From: Vreelandella zhanjiangensis DSM 21076
GTDB lineage: Bacteria; Pseudomonadota; Gammaproteobacteria; Pseudomonadales; Halomonadaceae
Direction of reading: 5' to 3'
Assembly (NCBI RefSeq): GCF_000377665.1
Contig: NZ_KB898646.1
Location: forward strand, 620,001 to 684,000
Length of the DNA: 64,000 nucleotides
In this document: positions 33,700 through 44,321 of the stretch, one piece after another
Layout of the letters: the number at the start of each line of letters is the position of its first letter
How positions within the stretch are numbered: position 1 is the stretch's first letter
Program-made: the position numbers and the translations under genes
The notes under the pieces: model-generated
Database searches by the model: none
What the model saw: the letters and a program-made list of their open reading frames with translations, nothing else
What the model was told of the DNA's origin: nothing

Positions 33700-35091
33700 T
33701 CAGAAGCTGCCAAATAGGGTGCCTAAGGTAATCACGCTGATAAGCGCGACCACGGGTAGCACTATCGTCACCATCGCAACGTTGCCATAAGACTGGCGAT
33801 GCGTGAGACCACAAATAGCCAGTAGGGTGATTACCGCGCCGGAATGAGGCAGGGTGTCCATACCGCCAGCGGCCAGTGACGCGACGCGGTGCATCAGCTC
33901 AGGGTTAATGCCTGCTTCCTGAGCCATGGCTAAATACTCGCTGCCCAGGGTTTGCAACGCAATTGAAAGGCCGCCTGATGAGGATCCGGTAATGCCTGCC
34001 AGTACGCTCATGGCCAGCGCCTCGGAAATTAACGGATTATTGGGCGATACGTTAAGCACCGCGTCACGAATAATCGCGAACCCCGCAAGGCCTGCAATCA
34101 CGGCGCCATAGCCGACTTCTGAAGCGGTATTAAAAATCGGTAACAGCGAGCCCATGACGCCTTTATTGACGGTGTCTTTTAAATCCAGCCAATATTTCCA
34201 GCGCGTGATGATCAGCCAGGCCGATGCGCTTAGCAGCGCAATCAGAATCGCCCATAGCCCGGTTTGAGCATCTGGTGATACATTTTCGAAGGCCTCGTTA
34301 ATAAAGCTTAAATCCAGCGATGGAAAGATGCCGTAGGTAAACAAGGCGTTAAGGCCAATGACCATGATCAGAGGAATCAATGCGAGTGCCAGGGGCATCG
34401 TGGTAGGTGTTTCGGCATTGTCTGTGCTTGTTTCACGCTCTTTATGAGTGCCATAGCCTTCGTTATCGGCAGTCGCTTTCCTTACGCGAGATTGTAAATA
34501 GGCAGTGCCCAAGCCCAGCATAATAAGCCCTGCAATGATCCCCAAGCCTGGGGCGGCAAAGCTATTGGTTTCAAAAAACGGGATGGGGATCGCATTTTGA
34601 ATGGCGGGAGTACCAGGCAGAGCTGTCATGGTGAAGGTAAATGATCCCAGTGCGATGCTGGCTGGAATCAAACGCTTGGGTACGTTGGCCTGGCGAAACA
34701 GCTCGCGGCTGATGGGATAAATGGCAAACGCCACCACGAACAATGAAACGCCACCATAGGTAAGTACGGCGCAGGCAAGCACCACGGTGAGCACAACGTG
34801 GTGGGTGCCCAGCTTGCTGACGATACCGCTGGAGATGGACTGCGCCGCGCCGGAGTCCGCCATCAATTGGCCAAACAGGGCGCCCAGCAAAAAGAGCGGA
34901 AAAAACTGCATGACGTAGTTACCCAGCGCCTGCATAAACGTATCGGTATAGATAGGCAGTAAGAAGGCGCCGTCACCGGATAACAGCACTGCAAGCGATG
35001 CCATTAGCGGAGCCAGTAAGAGAACCGAGATACCTCGATAAGCCAGGAACATCAATAGCAGCAGGGAAACAGCAATCGCCAACGTACCCAT
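33700..35091 (-). CDS. GntP-family permease
   Basis: A 463-residue permease with 12 or so membrane segments. GntP-type features are FPLFLLGALFGQLMADSGAA near 63-82, SFTFTMTALPGTPAIQNAIP near 153, and the C-terminal SLAAGGMDTLPHSGAVITLL near 413. Relatives import gluconate, glycerate, 3-hydroxybutyrate or similar hydroxy acids with H+. No catabolic gene is adjacent, so the substrate cannot be told. It is divergent from the NhaC-like gene. Confidence 0.82.
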   Translation of the reverse strand: MGTLAIAVSLLLLMFLAYRGISVLLLAPLMASLAVLLSGDGAFLLPIYTDTFMQALGNYVMQFFPLFLLGALFGQLMADSGAAQSISSGIVSKLGTHHVVLTVVLACAVLTYGGVSLFVVAFAIYPISRELFRQANVPKRLIPASIALGSFTFTMTALPGTPAIQNAIPIPFFETNSFAAPGLGIIAGLIMLGLGTAYLQSRVRKATADNEGYGTHKERETSTDNAETPTTMPLALALIPLIMVIGLNALFTYGIFPSLDLSFINEAFENVSPDAQTGLWAILIALLSASAWLIITRWKYWLDLKDTVNKGVMGSLLPIFNTASEVGYGAVIAGLAGFAIIRDAVLNVSPNNPLISEALAMSVLAGITGSSSGGLSIALQTLGSEYLAMAQEAGINPELMHRVASLAAGGMDTLPHSGAVITLLAICGLTHRQSYGNVAMVTIVLPVVALISVITLGTLFGSF

Positions 35092-35387
35092 GTTCTTTGC
35101 TCCAGAGAAATATAAATTAGTAACCTTAGGAAAACATCAAGGATTGGATACTAGGCAGTATGTTGCAAAGCAGCAATGGAGTATTGACTAAAGTAGTAGT
35201 GCCATATGCTAGCGTAGGCTTTCAGAAATAACGCGATGAGTGCTTTTTGTAATCGAGCGATCTGCTAAAATTTGCCCCCTTCGATATTAGGCTGTGTAAG
35301 AAACCGCTGGTTCATTAGTGCGCCGCAAGGCGTTCGCTTGCTTTTCGTACACGTCCTGATCACTTTGTCATCGCTCTGGAACTCTTC
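35092..35387. other. Divergent promoter region of the GntP and NhaC-like genes
   Basis: About 296 bases between two divergent transporter genes. It must hold both promoters, but I see no clear operator, RNA gene or open frame. Confidence 0.55.
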
Positions 35388-36734
35388 ATGAATGCAGTGA
35401 TACTTGCAGTGCTCGTCATGGTAGTACTGTCGCTTTTGCGTGTGTCGGTCGTCTTTGCCTTGGTTTTAGGCGCCTTGGTTGGGGGCCTGGTGGGTGGGCT
35501 TACGCTTGATCAAACTTTGGAGGCGTTTAACAACGGGGTAGGCGGGGGCGCACAGGTGGCGCTGGCCTATGCCACGCTGGGCGCTTTCGCGGTCGCAATC
35601 TCGCGCTCTGGGTTGCCAGACATGCTGGCGAATCGATTGATTACCATGCTGGGCAAAGAGACTACGGTAAAGCATCAGGCACGCGTTAAAATGCTGCTTC
35701 TCACTGCCGTGTTACTGGTGGCGATTTCATCGCAAAATGCGATCCCCGTGCATATCGCCTTTATTCCGGTTTTGATTCCGCCGTTGTTAACCGTCATGAA
35801 TCGCCTCCAGTTAGACCGCCGCGCGGTAGCCTGCGCGCTGACCTTTGGCTTAACCGCGCCTTATATGCTGTTGCCGGTCGGATTTGGGGCTATTTTCCTT
35901 AACGACATTCTGCTGGCGAATTTAAACAGCGCAGGCGCGCCCCTGGGCCTGGAAATTACCCGCGCCATGGTGCCGATGGCTATGGCGATACCCGTGGGCG
36001 GCATGGCCCTTGGGCTTTTAGTGGCCTTATTCTTTAGCTATCGGGGCAGCCGCGAGTATTCCAGCAAAGACCTGGCGATGAGCAATACACAACACGTGCA
36101 TACGCCTGCCAAACCGCACAAGTTAGGCTTGATAATGTCAGGTGTGGCGATTGTGGCGGCACTGGGGTTACAGCTTTATAGCGGCTCGATGATCTTAGGC
36201 GGTTTGGTTGGTATTGGTTTGCTATCCATCGGCGGGATTTTTAAATGGCGTGAGGCGGACGACCTGTTTACCAGCGGTATGCGGATGATGGCGCTGATCG
36301 GTTTTATCATGATCTCGGCGGCTGGCTTTGCCGAAGTAATGAAGTCTACCGGTGATATTGATACCTTGGTTGAGGGAGCTTTTGAGATATTTGGTGATAA
36401 CCGCGGCGTCGCAGCGCTGGTAATGCTGCTGGTGGGTCTATTCATCACTTTGGGTATCGGCTCTTCTTTTTCAACGATCCCGATTATCGCCGCAATCTTT
36501 GTACCCCTGGCTGTGCAGTTTGGATTTTCGCCCTTGGCGACGGTTGTACTGGTTGGAACCGCAGCCGCCCTGGGGGATGCTGGTTCACCCGCTTCTGACT
36601 CAACCCTTGGGCCAACGGCTGGCCTGAATGTCGATGGGCAGCATGACCATATATGGGATAGCGTGGTGCCAACCTTCTTGCATTACAACCTGCCGCTGAT
36701 TGCCTTTGGCTGGTTGGCGGCCATGACGCTTTAA
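35388..36734 (+). CDS. Na+/H+ antiporter family protein (NhaC/YuiF-like)
   Basis: A 448-residue membrane protein with 11-12 segments. Family features are [20 protein letters not shown] near 50, [20 protein letters not shown] near 115, [20 protein letters not shown] near 350 and [19 protein letters not shown] near 400, with acidic and polar residues placed to bind cations. It resembles the YuiF group of Na+/H+ antiporter proteins. Export of Na+ would suit a halophile; some relatives carry organic acids instead, so the ion is inferred. Confidence 0.82.
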   Translation: MNAVILAVLVMVVLSLLRVSVVFALVLGALVGGLVGGLTLDQTLEAFNNGVGGGAQVALAYATLGAFAVAISRSGLPDMLANRLITMLGKETTVKHQARVKMLLLTAVLLVAISSQNAIPVHIAFIPVLIPPLLTVMNRLQLDRRAVACALTFGLTAPYMLLPVGFGAIFLNDILLANLNSAGAPLGLEITRAMVPMAMAIPVGGMALGLLVALFFSYRGSREYSSKDLAMSNTQHVHTPAKPHKLGLIMSGVAIVAALGLQLYSGSMILGGLVGIGLLSIGGIFKWREADDLFTSGMRMMALIGFIMISAAGFAEVMKSTGDIDTLVEGAFEIFGDNRGVAALVMLLVGLFITLGIGSSFSTIPIIAAIFVPLAVQFGFSPLATVVLVGTAAALGDAGSPASDSTLGPTAGLNVDGQHDHIWDSVVPTFLHYNLPLIAFGWLAAMTL

Positions 36735-36834
36735 TCGTCATGTCGTAGCTACCAAGCAGTGTTAAAAAAGAAGCTCTTAAAAAAGTTTTTTAAAAAAGTT
36801 ATTAAACAAAATTAGCACTGAAAAGTAACGTCAT

Positions 36835-36863
36835 AAAAAGGGCAGCCAGTGGCTGCCCTTTTT
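36835..36863. terminator. Bidirectional terminator between NhaC-like gene and trmJ
   Basis: AAAAAGGGCAGCCA and its complement TGGCTGCCCTTTTT form a perfect hairpin with T-runs on both strands, between convergent genes. Just before it (36760-36810) are A/T-rich near-repeats of TTAAAAAAGT. Confidence 0.9.
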
Positions 36864-36879
36864 ATGTATGCGGTTGTGG

Positions 36880-37611
36880 CTATTTAGGCAAATGGGCTTC
36901 AAAGGCGCTAAGCAATCCACGCAGCAGCGAAAGCTCTTTACGGCTGGGCTGGGCGCGAGAAAAAAGGGCTTGAAGCTGTTCTTCGGTACGCGCATGCGGC
37001 TGGGTGAGAAAGCCACTTTGCTGCATTAGGCGGCCCAGATGATCCTGGAAATGCGCAAACTGATCGCGGCTGGGCGGCGTAGCCTCAAGGGGGCGCTGAT
37101 AGGTAAAGTCGTTTGTATCGCGTTTGCGCCAGGCGCGATGGGTTTCATAGGCCAGGATCTGAACAGCCTGGGAAAGATTTAAAATGCCGTACTCAGGATT
37201 GGCCGGGATACTCACTTGGTGGGTACAGCAGCGTATCTCGTCGTTGGTCAAGCCTGAGCGCTCGCGGCCAAATACCAAAGCAACCGGCGCGCTTGTCGCG
37301 TTCGAGATGACCTGCTCGGCCATATCATCCGGTTCGTCGAAATGGGGCAGCGGCAGGCTACGTAGCCTCGCGCTGGCACCCACCACTTGCACACAGTCCT
37401 GAACAGCCTCTTCCAGGCAGGTCACCACTTGTGCACTTTCTAGAACATCCGTTGCGCCCGCCGCTAACCGCGTTGCTTCTTCATCAGGAAAGCAGCGAGG
37501 ATTAACCAGTACCAGGTTGGTTAATCCCATGGTTTTCATGGCGCGCGCGGCGGCGCCAATGTTGCCAGGATGAAAGGTTTGCACAAGCACGATGCGAATA
37601 TTGGAAAGCAC
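36880..37611 (-). CDS. trmJ: tRNA (cytidine/uridine-2'-O-)-methyltransferase TrmJ
   Basis: A 243-residue SPOUT methyltransferase that modifies position 32 of certain tRNAs. From a GTG at 37611 it reads MLSNIRIVLVQTFHPGNIGA and continues ARAMKTMGLTNLVLVNP, very close to E. coli TrmJ (246 aa). Later motifs are LVFGRERSGLTNDEI and ILNLSQAVQILAYE, which build the knotted SAM site. The frame stays open 47 codons upstream but that part overlaps a terminator and is not conserved. No strong ribosome site is seen before the GTG, suggesting low expression. Confidence 0.9.
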   Translation of the reverse strand: MLSNIRIVLVQTFHPGNIGAAARAMKTMGLTNLVLVNPRCFPDEEATRLAAGATDVLESAQVVTCLEEAVQDCVQVVGASARLRSLPLPHFDEPDDMAEQVISNATSAPVALVFGRERSGLTNDEIRCCTHQVSIPANPEYGILNLSQAVQILAYETHRAWRKRDTNDFTYQRPLEATPPSRDQFAHFQDHLGRLMQQSGFLTQPHARTEEQLQALFSRAQPSRKELSLLRGLLSAFEAHLPK

Positions 37612-37715
37612 GGTAATAACGACCCAAAAGCTGCCTAATAAAGGCGCTGATGGTAGCACGCTTTCATAGTGAGTGGTGTGTGTGAGTCGCTCACGCCGGG
37701 CTGCCGCTAAACGAC

Positions 37716-37742
37716 AAAAACCCCGCACAAGGCGGGGTTTTT
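37716..37742. terminator. Terminator after groEL
   Basis: AAAAACCCCGC-ACAA-GGCGGGGTTTTT, a strong hairpin with T-runs on both strands, about 40 bases past the groEL stop. Confidence 0.92.
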
Positions 37743-37781
37743 GATGACGCAAGGCGTCAGAGCGATAGGCTCAGGGGTGCA

Positions 37782-39437
<1,656 letters not shown>

Positions 39438-39483
39438 CTAAAATCGAATTATAAAAGGTGAAAGTAAGTAGTCGAGGCGATGA

Positions 39484-39777
39484 TTAGCCTTCAACGACCG
39501 CCAGGATGTCGGCTTCGCTCATGATCAAGACTTCTTCGCCGTCGATTTTTTGCTTCTCAACGCCAAAGCCATCTTTGAAAATTACGCTGTCGCCAACTTT
39601 AACGTCTAGCGGACGTACTTCGCCGTTATCGAGAATGCGACCGTTGCCTACTGCAAGAACTTCGCCACGTGTGGGCTTTTCTTGTGCATTGCCTGGAAGC
39701 ACGATGCCACCAGCAGTTTTCTGTTCTTCTTCCACGCGGCGAACTACGACGCGATCGTGCAAAGGACGGATTTTCAT
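39484..39777 (-). CDS. groS: 10-kDa co-chaperonin GroES
   Basis: A 97-residue co-chaperonin capping GroEL. It starts [20 protein letters not shown], has the mobile loop [20 protein letters not shown] and ends with [20 protein letters not shown] precedes the ATG at 39777; upstream in-frame codons up to 39930 are leader sequence. First gene of groESL. Confidence 0.97.
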   Translation of the reverse strand: MKIRPLHDRVVVRRVEEEQKTAGGIVLPGNAQEKPTRGEVLAVGNGRILDNGEVRPLDVKVGDSVIFKDGFGVEKQKIDGEEVLIMSEADILAVVEG

Positions 39778-39931
39778 GCTCACGTTCTCCTGAGTATCGT
39801 CAAGGCCCATAAAGGGCAGATAGCTAAAACAAGATTCTCGAGGACATTCCCACGAGAAATGAAGGTTCACGACCTTCGTTGTTAATGGTGACAACGTAAC
39901 CGTCGTCACCGAGCCTGTATGCTGGTTCAAA

Positions 39932-39959
39932 AAGTGGGGGCTTCGGAAGCCCTTTCAAG
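39932..39959 (-). promoter_or_regulatory. Sigma-32 (heat-shock) promoter of groESL with palindromic spacer
   Basis: On the minus strand CTTGAAA (39953-39959) is followed after 13 bases by CCCCACTT (39932-39939), a close match to the sigma-32 consensus CTTGAAA-N13-17-CCCCATnT. The spacer contains the perfect inverted repeat GGGCTTC-C-GAAGCCC. The promoter lies about 155 bases upstream of the groES start. Confidence 0.85.
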
Positions 39960-40012
39960 GGGGTAGCGGTGAAAAAAGCGTCTTTTGTTTGATTTTTTTA
40001 TGTTAATTGACG

Positions 40013-40516
40013 CTAGCGGCGCCGGGAGCCATCATCGCGGCTAATAAAATCACCTTCTAGCGGCCCAGCTTCATTAGAAGTATCAGCCTTATCACCATTA
40101 CGTTCATAAAAGGCGCGTTGCTGGCGATGCGTCTTGTGTTGCTCGCTTTGCCCGCTATAAACACTGGTTTTTAAGCCCAGCCACATTAAGGCTTTATACA
40201 TAAGCTGACGTGCGTTGGGCAGCAGGCAGGCGATGCCCAGTATGTCGGATAAGAAACCGGGCGCCATCAAGAGGGCGCCACCAAAAATAAGCGCCGCGCC
40301 CGTTAGCAGTTCATTGGACGGGATTTCGCCTGCCTGCATACGCTGGCGGGCGCGGGCAAACGTGGATACACCCTCTTTACGAATTAGGTGCAGCCCAATG
40401 AAGCCGGTGGCTAAAACAAGCAGCAGGGTAGTGAGTAAGCCTATTTGACTACCGATTGAAAACAGCAGTATGAAATCGAGTAAGGTAAATAATGAGATAA
40501 AGACAAGAATAGGCAT
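40013..40516 (-). CDS. fxsA: FxsA-family inner-membrane protein
   Basis: A 167-residue protein with membrane segments at about 4-24, 27-44 and 71-95. FxsA hallmarks are [20 protein letters not shown] and [20 protein letters not shown] then [21 protein letters not shown] near 70-90. The last 50 residues are polar and probably cytoplasmic. In E. coli FxsA suppresses phage T7 exclusion by F; its ordinary role is unclear. Linkage near groESL is seen in enterics too. Confidence 0.87.
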   Translation of the reverse strand: MPILVFISLFTLLDFILLFSIGSQIGLLTTLLLVLATGFIGLHLIRKEGVSTFARARQRMQAGEIPSNELLTGAALIFGGALLMAPGFLSDILGIACLLPNARQLMYKALMWLGLKTSVYSGQSEQHKTHRQQRAFYERNGDKADTSNEAGPLEGDFISRDDGSRRR

Positions 40517-40688
40517 GACGAGCTCCGTAACAGGCGTAATCGCTCATTATTGTGTCATAAGTGCAAAAAACAAGCGTCTTATCGTATGTTCATCGATTAA
40601 CGCTAAATGCTTAAGACCTAATTTTTATGTGTCCATGATGCAAGCTGGGCTAGAGTTGTTTTACAAACCAATGGGTAAGGAGAGGGGT

Positions 40689-41450
40689 ATGCAGTTAGCC
40701 GATAAAGTTATTGCTATTACGGGAGGTGCACGCGGGCTTGGCTTTTCAGTAGCGCAGCGTTTGGGCGAGCAGGGGGCGGCGCTCGCTCTGCTGGATATGA
40801 GTGCTGAAGCATTAGATCGAGCGGTATTAGAGCTTAAGCGCCAAGGGGTTCAAGCAGAAGCGTTTGTCGTGAATGTCGCTGACGAGACCTCGGTCATTAC
40901 GGCGTTTGAGGATATTGCGAAACGCATGGGGCCTATTAGCGGTTGTGTAAACAATGCAGGTATTACCGATGATGCTTTGCTGGTCAAAGCCAGTGGTGGG
41001 CGCATAGAAAAACGCATGTCGTTAGAGACCTGGCAAAAAGTTCTTAACGTGAATTTGACCGGCGTATTTTTATGTGGCCGTGAGGCGGCGACCCAGATCA
41101 TAGAAGCGGGGCACGAGGGCGTTATCGTTAATATCTCAAGCATTTCACGGGCCGGCAATGCGGGGCAGAGTAACTATGCGGCGGCTAAGGCTGGGGTTCA
41201 CGCGCTGACGGTGACGTGGGGTAAGGAGCTTGCCCGCTACGGCATTCGCACCGGTACTGTGGCACCGGGGTTTGTCGCAACCGACATGACGGCGACTATG
41301 CGTCCAGATATGCTGGAAAGAATCGCGTCTAGCGTGCCTCTAAAGCGCTTGGGAGAGCCCGATGACATTGCCAAAAGTGTCGCGTTTATTTTTGACAACG
41401 ACTATTTCAGTGCGAGGATTATCGAATGTGACGGCGGCTTGCGGCTGTAA
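40689..41450 (+). CDS. FabG-like SDR-family oxidoreductase
   Basis: A 253-residue short-chain dehydrogenase with a full active site: cofactor motif [12 protein letters not shown] (10-21), NNAG near 87, catalytic Ser in [14 protein letters not shown] and the YAAAK pair (near 158-162), then PGFVATDM. Start at 40689 follows AAGGAGAGGGG. It resembles 3-oxoacyl-ACP or acetoacetyl-CoA reductases, but nothing nearby fixes the substrate. It is divergent from fxsA and ends before a strong hairpin. Confidence 0.85.
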   Translation: MQLADKVIAITGGARGLGFSVAQRLGEQGAALALLDMSAEALDRAVLELKRQGVQAEAFVVNVADETSVITAFEDIAKRMGPISGCVNNAGITDDALLVKASGGRIEKRMSLETWQKVLNVNLTGVFLCGREAATQIIEAGHEGVIVNISSISRAGNAGQSNYAAAKAGVHALTVTWGKELARYGIRTGTVAPGFVATDMTATMRPDMLERIASSVPLKRLGEPDDIAKSVAFIFDNDYFSARIIECDGGLRL

Positions 41451-41466
41451 TTCTATTTGAAAAAAA

Positions 41467-41513
41467 GCGCTAAGACCGCGAGCCGGGCTTACGCCCTCGG
41501 CTCGCTTTAAGCG
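41467..41513. terminator. Bidirectional hairpin between SDR and outer-membrane-protein genes
   Basis: CGCGAGCCGGG-CTTAC-GCCCTCGGCTCGC forms a strong stem with one bulge, flanked on both sides by partly pairing AAAAAAGCGC and GCGTTTTT tracts. It serves the convergent genes on either side. Confidence 0.8.
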
Positions 41514-41515
41514 TT

Positions 41516-41560
41516 TTTAAAAACCGGGTCTTTAAAAACCGAGTCTTTAAAAACCAAAGT
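41516..41560. repeat. Three 15-bp tandem repeats over the stop codon of the outer-membrane protein gene
   Basis: Units TTTAAAAACCGGGTC, TTTAAAAACCGAGTC and TTTAAAAACCAAAGT lie head to tail. Being 15 bp they keep frame, so on the minus strand each copy ends with in-frame GGT-TTT-TAA (Gly-Phe-stop); the authentic end of the gene is the innermost one. Confidence 0.85.
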
Positions 41561-42542
41561 AGTCACGGTTAATTTCACGCTGGAAGTACATTTCCAGGCG
41601 TAGCGTCATCGCCCACCGAGGGTCGTAGCTAACCTCACGTTGAAAGTGCAGTTCTGGAATGACATCGGCAAATAAAATGCCTTTATGGACATCTCGGCGA
41701 TAACGGGTTTGTAAATAGTAGTTTGTCATGCGCGGGTTGGAGACGCTTTCGCCAAGGGCAATGACTGAGTAACGCAGCGCACTACGCTTATTAAGCCGTT
41801 GGTTAAGTTCGGCAATTTCGCTGTACTCAAGCGTATCTTCTTCTTCCCGCCACTGAACGTTAGTGATAAAGCGCAGGTGACGGTTTTCAGAAAGCGGGCG
41901 ACCAACGTCCCATTCGGTACGCGCTGAATAACCTTCATTATTAAACCACGAAAGGCGGTTAAACGATTCCAGCTGCCAGGGGCCGTCACCGATATCCCAG
42001 AGCCGTTCGCTGGTAAAGCGTACATAAGGATCTAGAGGTAGGCGTAAGCGAACACCCGCACCGATCCGGTTACTCCAGTTTTCGCGTTTATCCCGGCTTT
42101 CAAGCCAGTCTAGGCCGAATGTCGAATTACGACGGTCGCGCTGGTCATTATACAGGCGGCCCGAGCCTTGATCGGCCAACGTGCCTTGAGATTCTTCCGG
42201 GTCGCTTTCAATGACTAGGCGTAAACGCTCTTCGGTAGTGGGTAGGTCGATCCGGTAGCGTACACTGACGTCGCCGCCCACACCATCTCCTTCCATCCAG
42301 TCAATCTCTTGACCCAGGCGCAAGTAGGACTCGTTATTAACGGAGTTGTTATAGTGTTCCCCACCAAAAAACGAATCAATGTTGCGTGATGTATTGTCTA
42401 CCCAATTGCCAACACGGGCACGAAACGGCTCAACTTGCTCTTCGGCCCAATCGGGTAAATCACTATCTTCTTCCTCGGCGTAAGCCTGGGCAGTAATAAG
42501 CGTTAACGTGCCCAGGCATAGCAAGGCAAAAAACTGTTTCAT
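41547..42542 (-). CDS. Predicted outer-membrane beta-barrel protein
   Basis: A 331-residue exported protein. The signal peptide ends near AYA-EE (residue 22). The mature part is rich in alternating aromatic/polar strands (for example VSVRYRIDLPTT, FGLDWLES, RLSWFNNEGYSARTEWDV, TNYYLQTRYRRDV, WAMTLRLEMYFQRE), and it ends DYFGF; a terminal Phe is the usual signal for barrel assembly. I do not recognise a named family. It sits alone, convergent with the SDR gene. Confidence 0.75.
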   Translation of the reverse strand: MKQFFALLCLGTLTLITAQAYAEEEDSDLPDWAEEQVEPFRARVGNWVDNTSRNIDSFFGGEHYNNSVNNESYLRLGQEIDWMEGDGVGGDVSVRYRIDLPTTEERLRLVIESDPEESQGTLADQGSGRLYNDQRDRRNSTFGLDWLESRDKRENWSNRIGAGVRLRLPLDPYVRFTSERLWDIGDGPWQLESFNRLSWFNNEGYSARTEWDVGRPLSENRHLRFITNVQWREEEDTLEYSEIAELNQRLNKRSALRYSVIALGESVSNPRMTNYYLQTRYRRDVHKGILFADVIPELHFQREVSYDPRWAMTLRLEMYFQREINRDYFGF

Positions 42543-42595
42543 GTAATTATCTCGAATGATCGTTTTTTAAAATTATATGAAGCGCTAGCTTAGGC

Positions 42596-43225
42596 TTAGG
42601 AAGCTTTATGTATTTCAATATTCTTTGCCCACTTTAACACGCGTTTGCGATCGCGTCGGCTGTTCATGCGGTGCGTATCGACACTGGAGGGAATAATCTG
42701 GCGGACAGGCTCGGCTGTTAGATTCAAATTGAAACACCGTGAAGCGCCGGTCGGCATGTCTTCTGAACCGTAAATAGCAATAACGCGAATCTCGAGCTGT
42801 AATTCCTGCTGTTTGATAGCGTCTTCATCCAAGTCCCAGTAGTGGATGAGTCGTTTTATGATCGACTCAAAGGACTGAATATGAATGTAGTCCCCTGAGT
42901 TAAGCGGCCCTTGGTGCGTGCGGTAATCTACCTCTTCATCATCATCGCCCTGTTGCTGGTACTCAACGATATCGAGCTGGTAGCTTTGCTCCTTGGTATG
43001 CAGAACCGCAACAAGATGCTGAACGTAAATGGCTTCGTTGCTCATATTGCTTACCAGGCAAAGAGCATCCAGGCCTACTCCCTTGCCCCGATTAATAATA
43101 ATTCGAGGCCGACGTTGGCGCGCGTAGCCGCCATAAAGCAGTTGGGCATAGAAAACCCAAACAAATAAGGTAAGGATGCTGCTAACAGCGGAGATTGCCT
43201 GTGCGTGCTCGTTGAGCCATTCCAT
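42596..43225 (-). CDS. Unknown membrane-anchored protein
   Basis: A 209-residue protein with one membrane segment near residues 13-33 (SAVSSILTLFVWVFYAQLLY) and a basic RQRRPRIIINRGKG just after it, giving a cytoplasmic C-terminal domain. That domain has beta-rich stretches (ALCLVSNMSNEAIYVQHLVA) and an acidic patch DDDEEVDY, ending with basic residues. ATG 43225 has AAGGA upstream; TTG 43243 is possible. It resembles membrane proteins of unknown function seen in Halomonas, but I cannot place it in a family. It lies 53 bases upstream of the outer-membrane protein gene on the same strand. Confidence 0.7.
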   Translation of the reverse strand: MEWLNEHAQAISAVSSILTLFVWVFYAQLLYGGYARQRRPRIIINRGKGVGLDALCLVSNMSNEAIYVQHLVAVLHTKEQSYQLDIVEYQQQGDDDEEVDYRTHQGPLNSGDYIHIQSFESIIKRLIHYWDLDEDAIKQQELQLEIRVIAIYGSEDMPTGASRCFNLNLTAEPVRQIIPSSVDTHRMNSRRDRKRVLKWAKNIEIHKAS

Positions 43226-43342
43226 AATTGAGATCCTTCTCAAGGCAAGGTGCCGAATTGCAAAACACTAACGTTGCTAAAAGGTTAGCAGAAGTTAGCT
43301 AAAGGGGGAGGTGATAAATAGGGGTGAAAAAAAGCATAAAAA

Positions 43343-43368
43343 AATCGGTAAGCATATGCTTACCGATT
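43343..43368 (-). terminator. Terminator after tRNA-Leu
   Basis: A perfect palindrome AATCGGTAAGCATATGCTTACCGATT followed, on the minus strand, by a T-run. It lies 38 bases beyond the 3' end of the tRNA. Confidence 0.85.
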
Positions 43369-43406
43369 GATAGGAATATAATAAAAATGAGATAACTAAC
43401 TAAAAT

Positions 43407-43491
43407 TGGTGCGGATGGGGAGACTCGAACTCCCACACCTTACGGCACTAGAACCTAAATCTAGCGTGTCTACCAATTCCACCACATCCGC
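43407..43491 (-). tRNA. tRNA-Leu (anticodon TAG)
   Basis: An 85-base tRNA with a long variable arm. Acceptor stem GCGGATG/CATCCGC, D-arm GGTGGAATTGGTAGACAC, anticodon loop with TAG (from AGATTTAGGTTCT), T-arm GTGGGAGTTCGAGTCTCCC and encoded ACCA end. Confidence 0.95.
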
Positions 43492-43580
43492 AGAAGACGA
43501 GGCGTATATTATCAAATTTATGGATAATGTCAACGCTTTAAACAACATAATTGTTAGGCGTTGCTCAGCTAAGGGGATTT

Positions 43581-44288
43581 ATGGGATTGATGAAGGGATG
43601 GCAACAGGCACATAGGGGATTGCAAAAAGCCCTGCCGGGATATTGCGCTTTTTGCCTGATGCCCGCCCATGACGGTTTGGGGTGGTGCCGCGACTGTTTG
43701 GCTGAGCTGCCCTGGAATACGCTTTGCTGCACACGATGTGGCGAACCACTTCGCCAACCGTCGCAATCGCTATGCGGTCACTGCATGCTTGAACCACCGC
43801 CTATCGAGCGCGCCCACGTGAGTCTACTTTATCAGTCTTCGATTAAAGAGCTGATGCATGATTTTAAATTTAATGCATCGCCTCGTGCAGGCATGCTCCT
43901 GGTGGAGCTGATGCTTGAAAATATGCCCGATCATTTGGGTTCTGCGCTATTGCCTGTGCCAATGCATCATCAGCGAGCGCGTGAGAGAGGGTTCAATCAG
44001 GCGTACTGGCTAGCAGAGCAATTGGCCAGACGAACCGGCCTTGAACTGCTCAATGCTGAATGCCATAAGCTAGTAGCTTCGCAGCGCACGCTAAACCGGC
44101 AGGAGCGCGCGGCTAATCTACGCGGAGCCTTTAGCATAAAAGGGCCGCTGCCTGCGCATCTAACCCTGATTGACGATGTCATCACGACCGGGGCTACTAT
44201 CAATGCGCTGGCACGTGTTGCCCTGAAAGCCGGTGCAACGCGGGTTGATAGCTGGGCCGCTGCCAGAACGCCGCTGGGCAATAGTTGA
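43581..44288 (+). CDS. comF: ComF-family phosphoribosyltransferase-like protein
   Basis: A 235-residue protein with an N-terminal zinc-ribbon-like region carrying several Cys pairs (YCAFC, WCRDC, CTRCG, CGHC at about 22-70) and a C-terminal PRTase domain with LTLIDDVITTGATINALARV (near 194) binding PRPP, plus PVPMHHQRARERGFNQAYWLA. Family members include ComFC/GntX, linked to DNA uptake or gluconate use. The ATG at 43581 follows AAGGGG; an earlier TTG at 43551 is not needed. It lies between the tRNA and srkA. Confidence 0.87.
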   Translation: MGLMKGWQQAHRGLQKALPGYCAFCLMPAHDGLGWCRDCLAELPWNTLCCTRCGEPLRQPSQSLCGHCMLEPPPIERAHVSLLYQSSIKELMHDFKFNASPRAGMLLVELMLENMPDHLGSALLPVPMHHQRARERGFNQAYWLAEQLARRTGLELLNAECHKLVASQRTLNRQERAANLRGAFSIKGPLPAHLTLIDDVITTGATINALARVALKAGATRVDSWAAARTPLGNS

Positions 44289-44321
44289 TAAGATAAGCGT
44301 TTGGTTACTCAGGAGCGATTT

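Noticed and set aside
36760..36810. A/T-rich TTAAAAAAGT near-repeats before the NhaC terminator
   Set aside because: Low-complexity sequence with no clear unit boundaries; not enough to call a repeat element.
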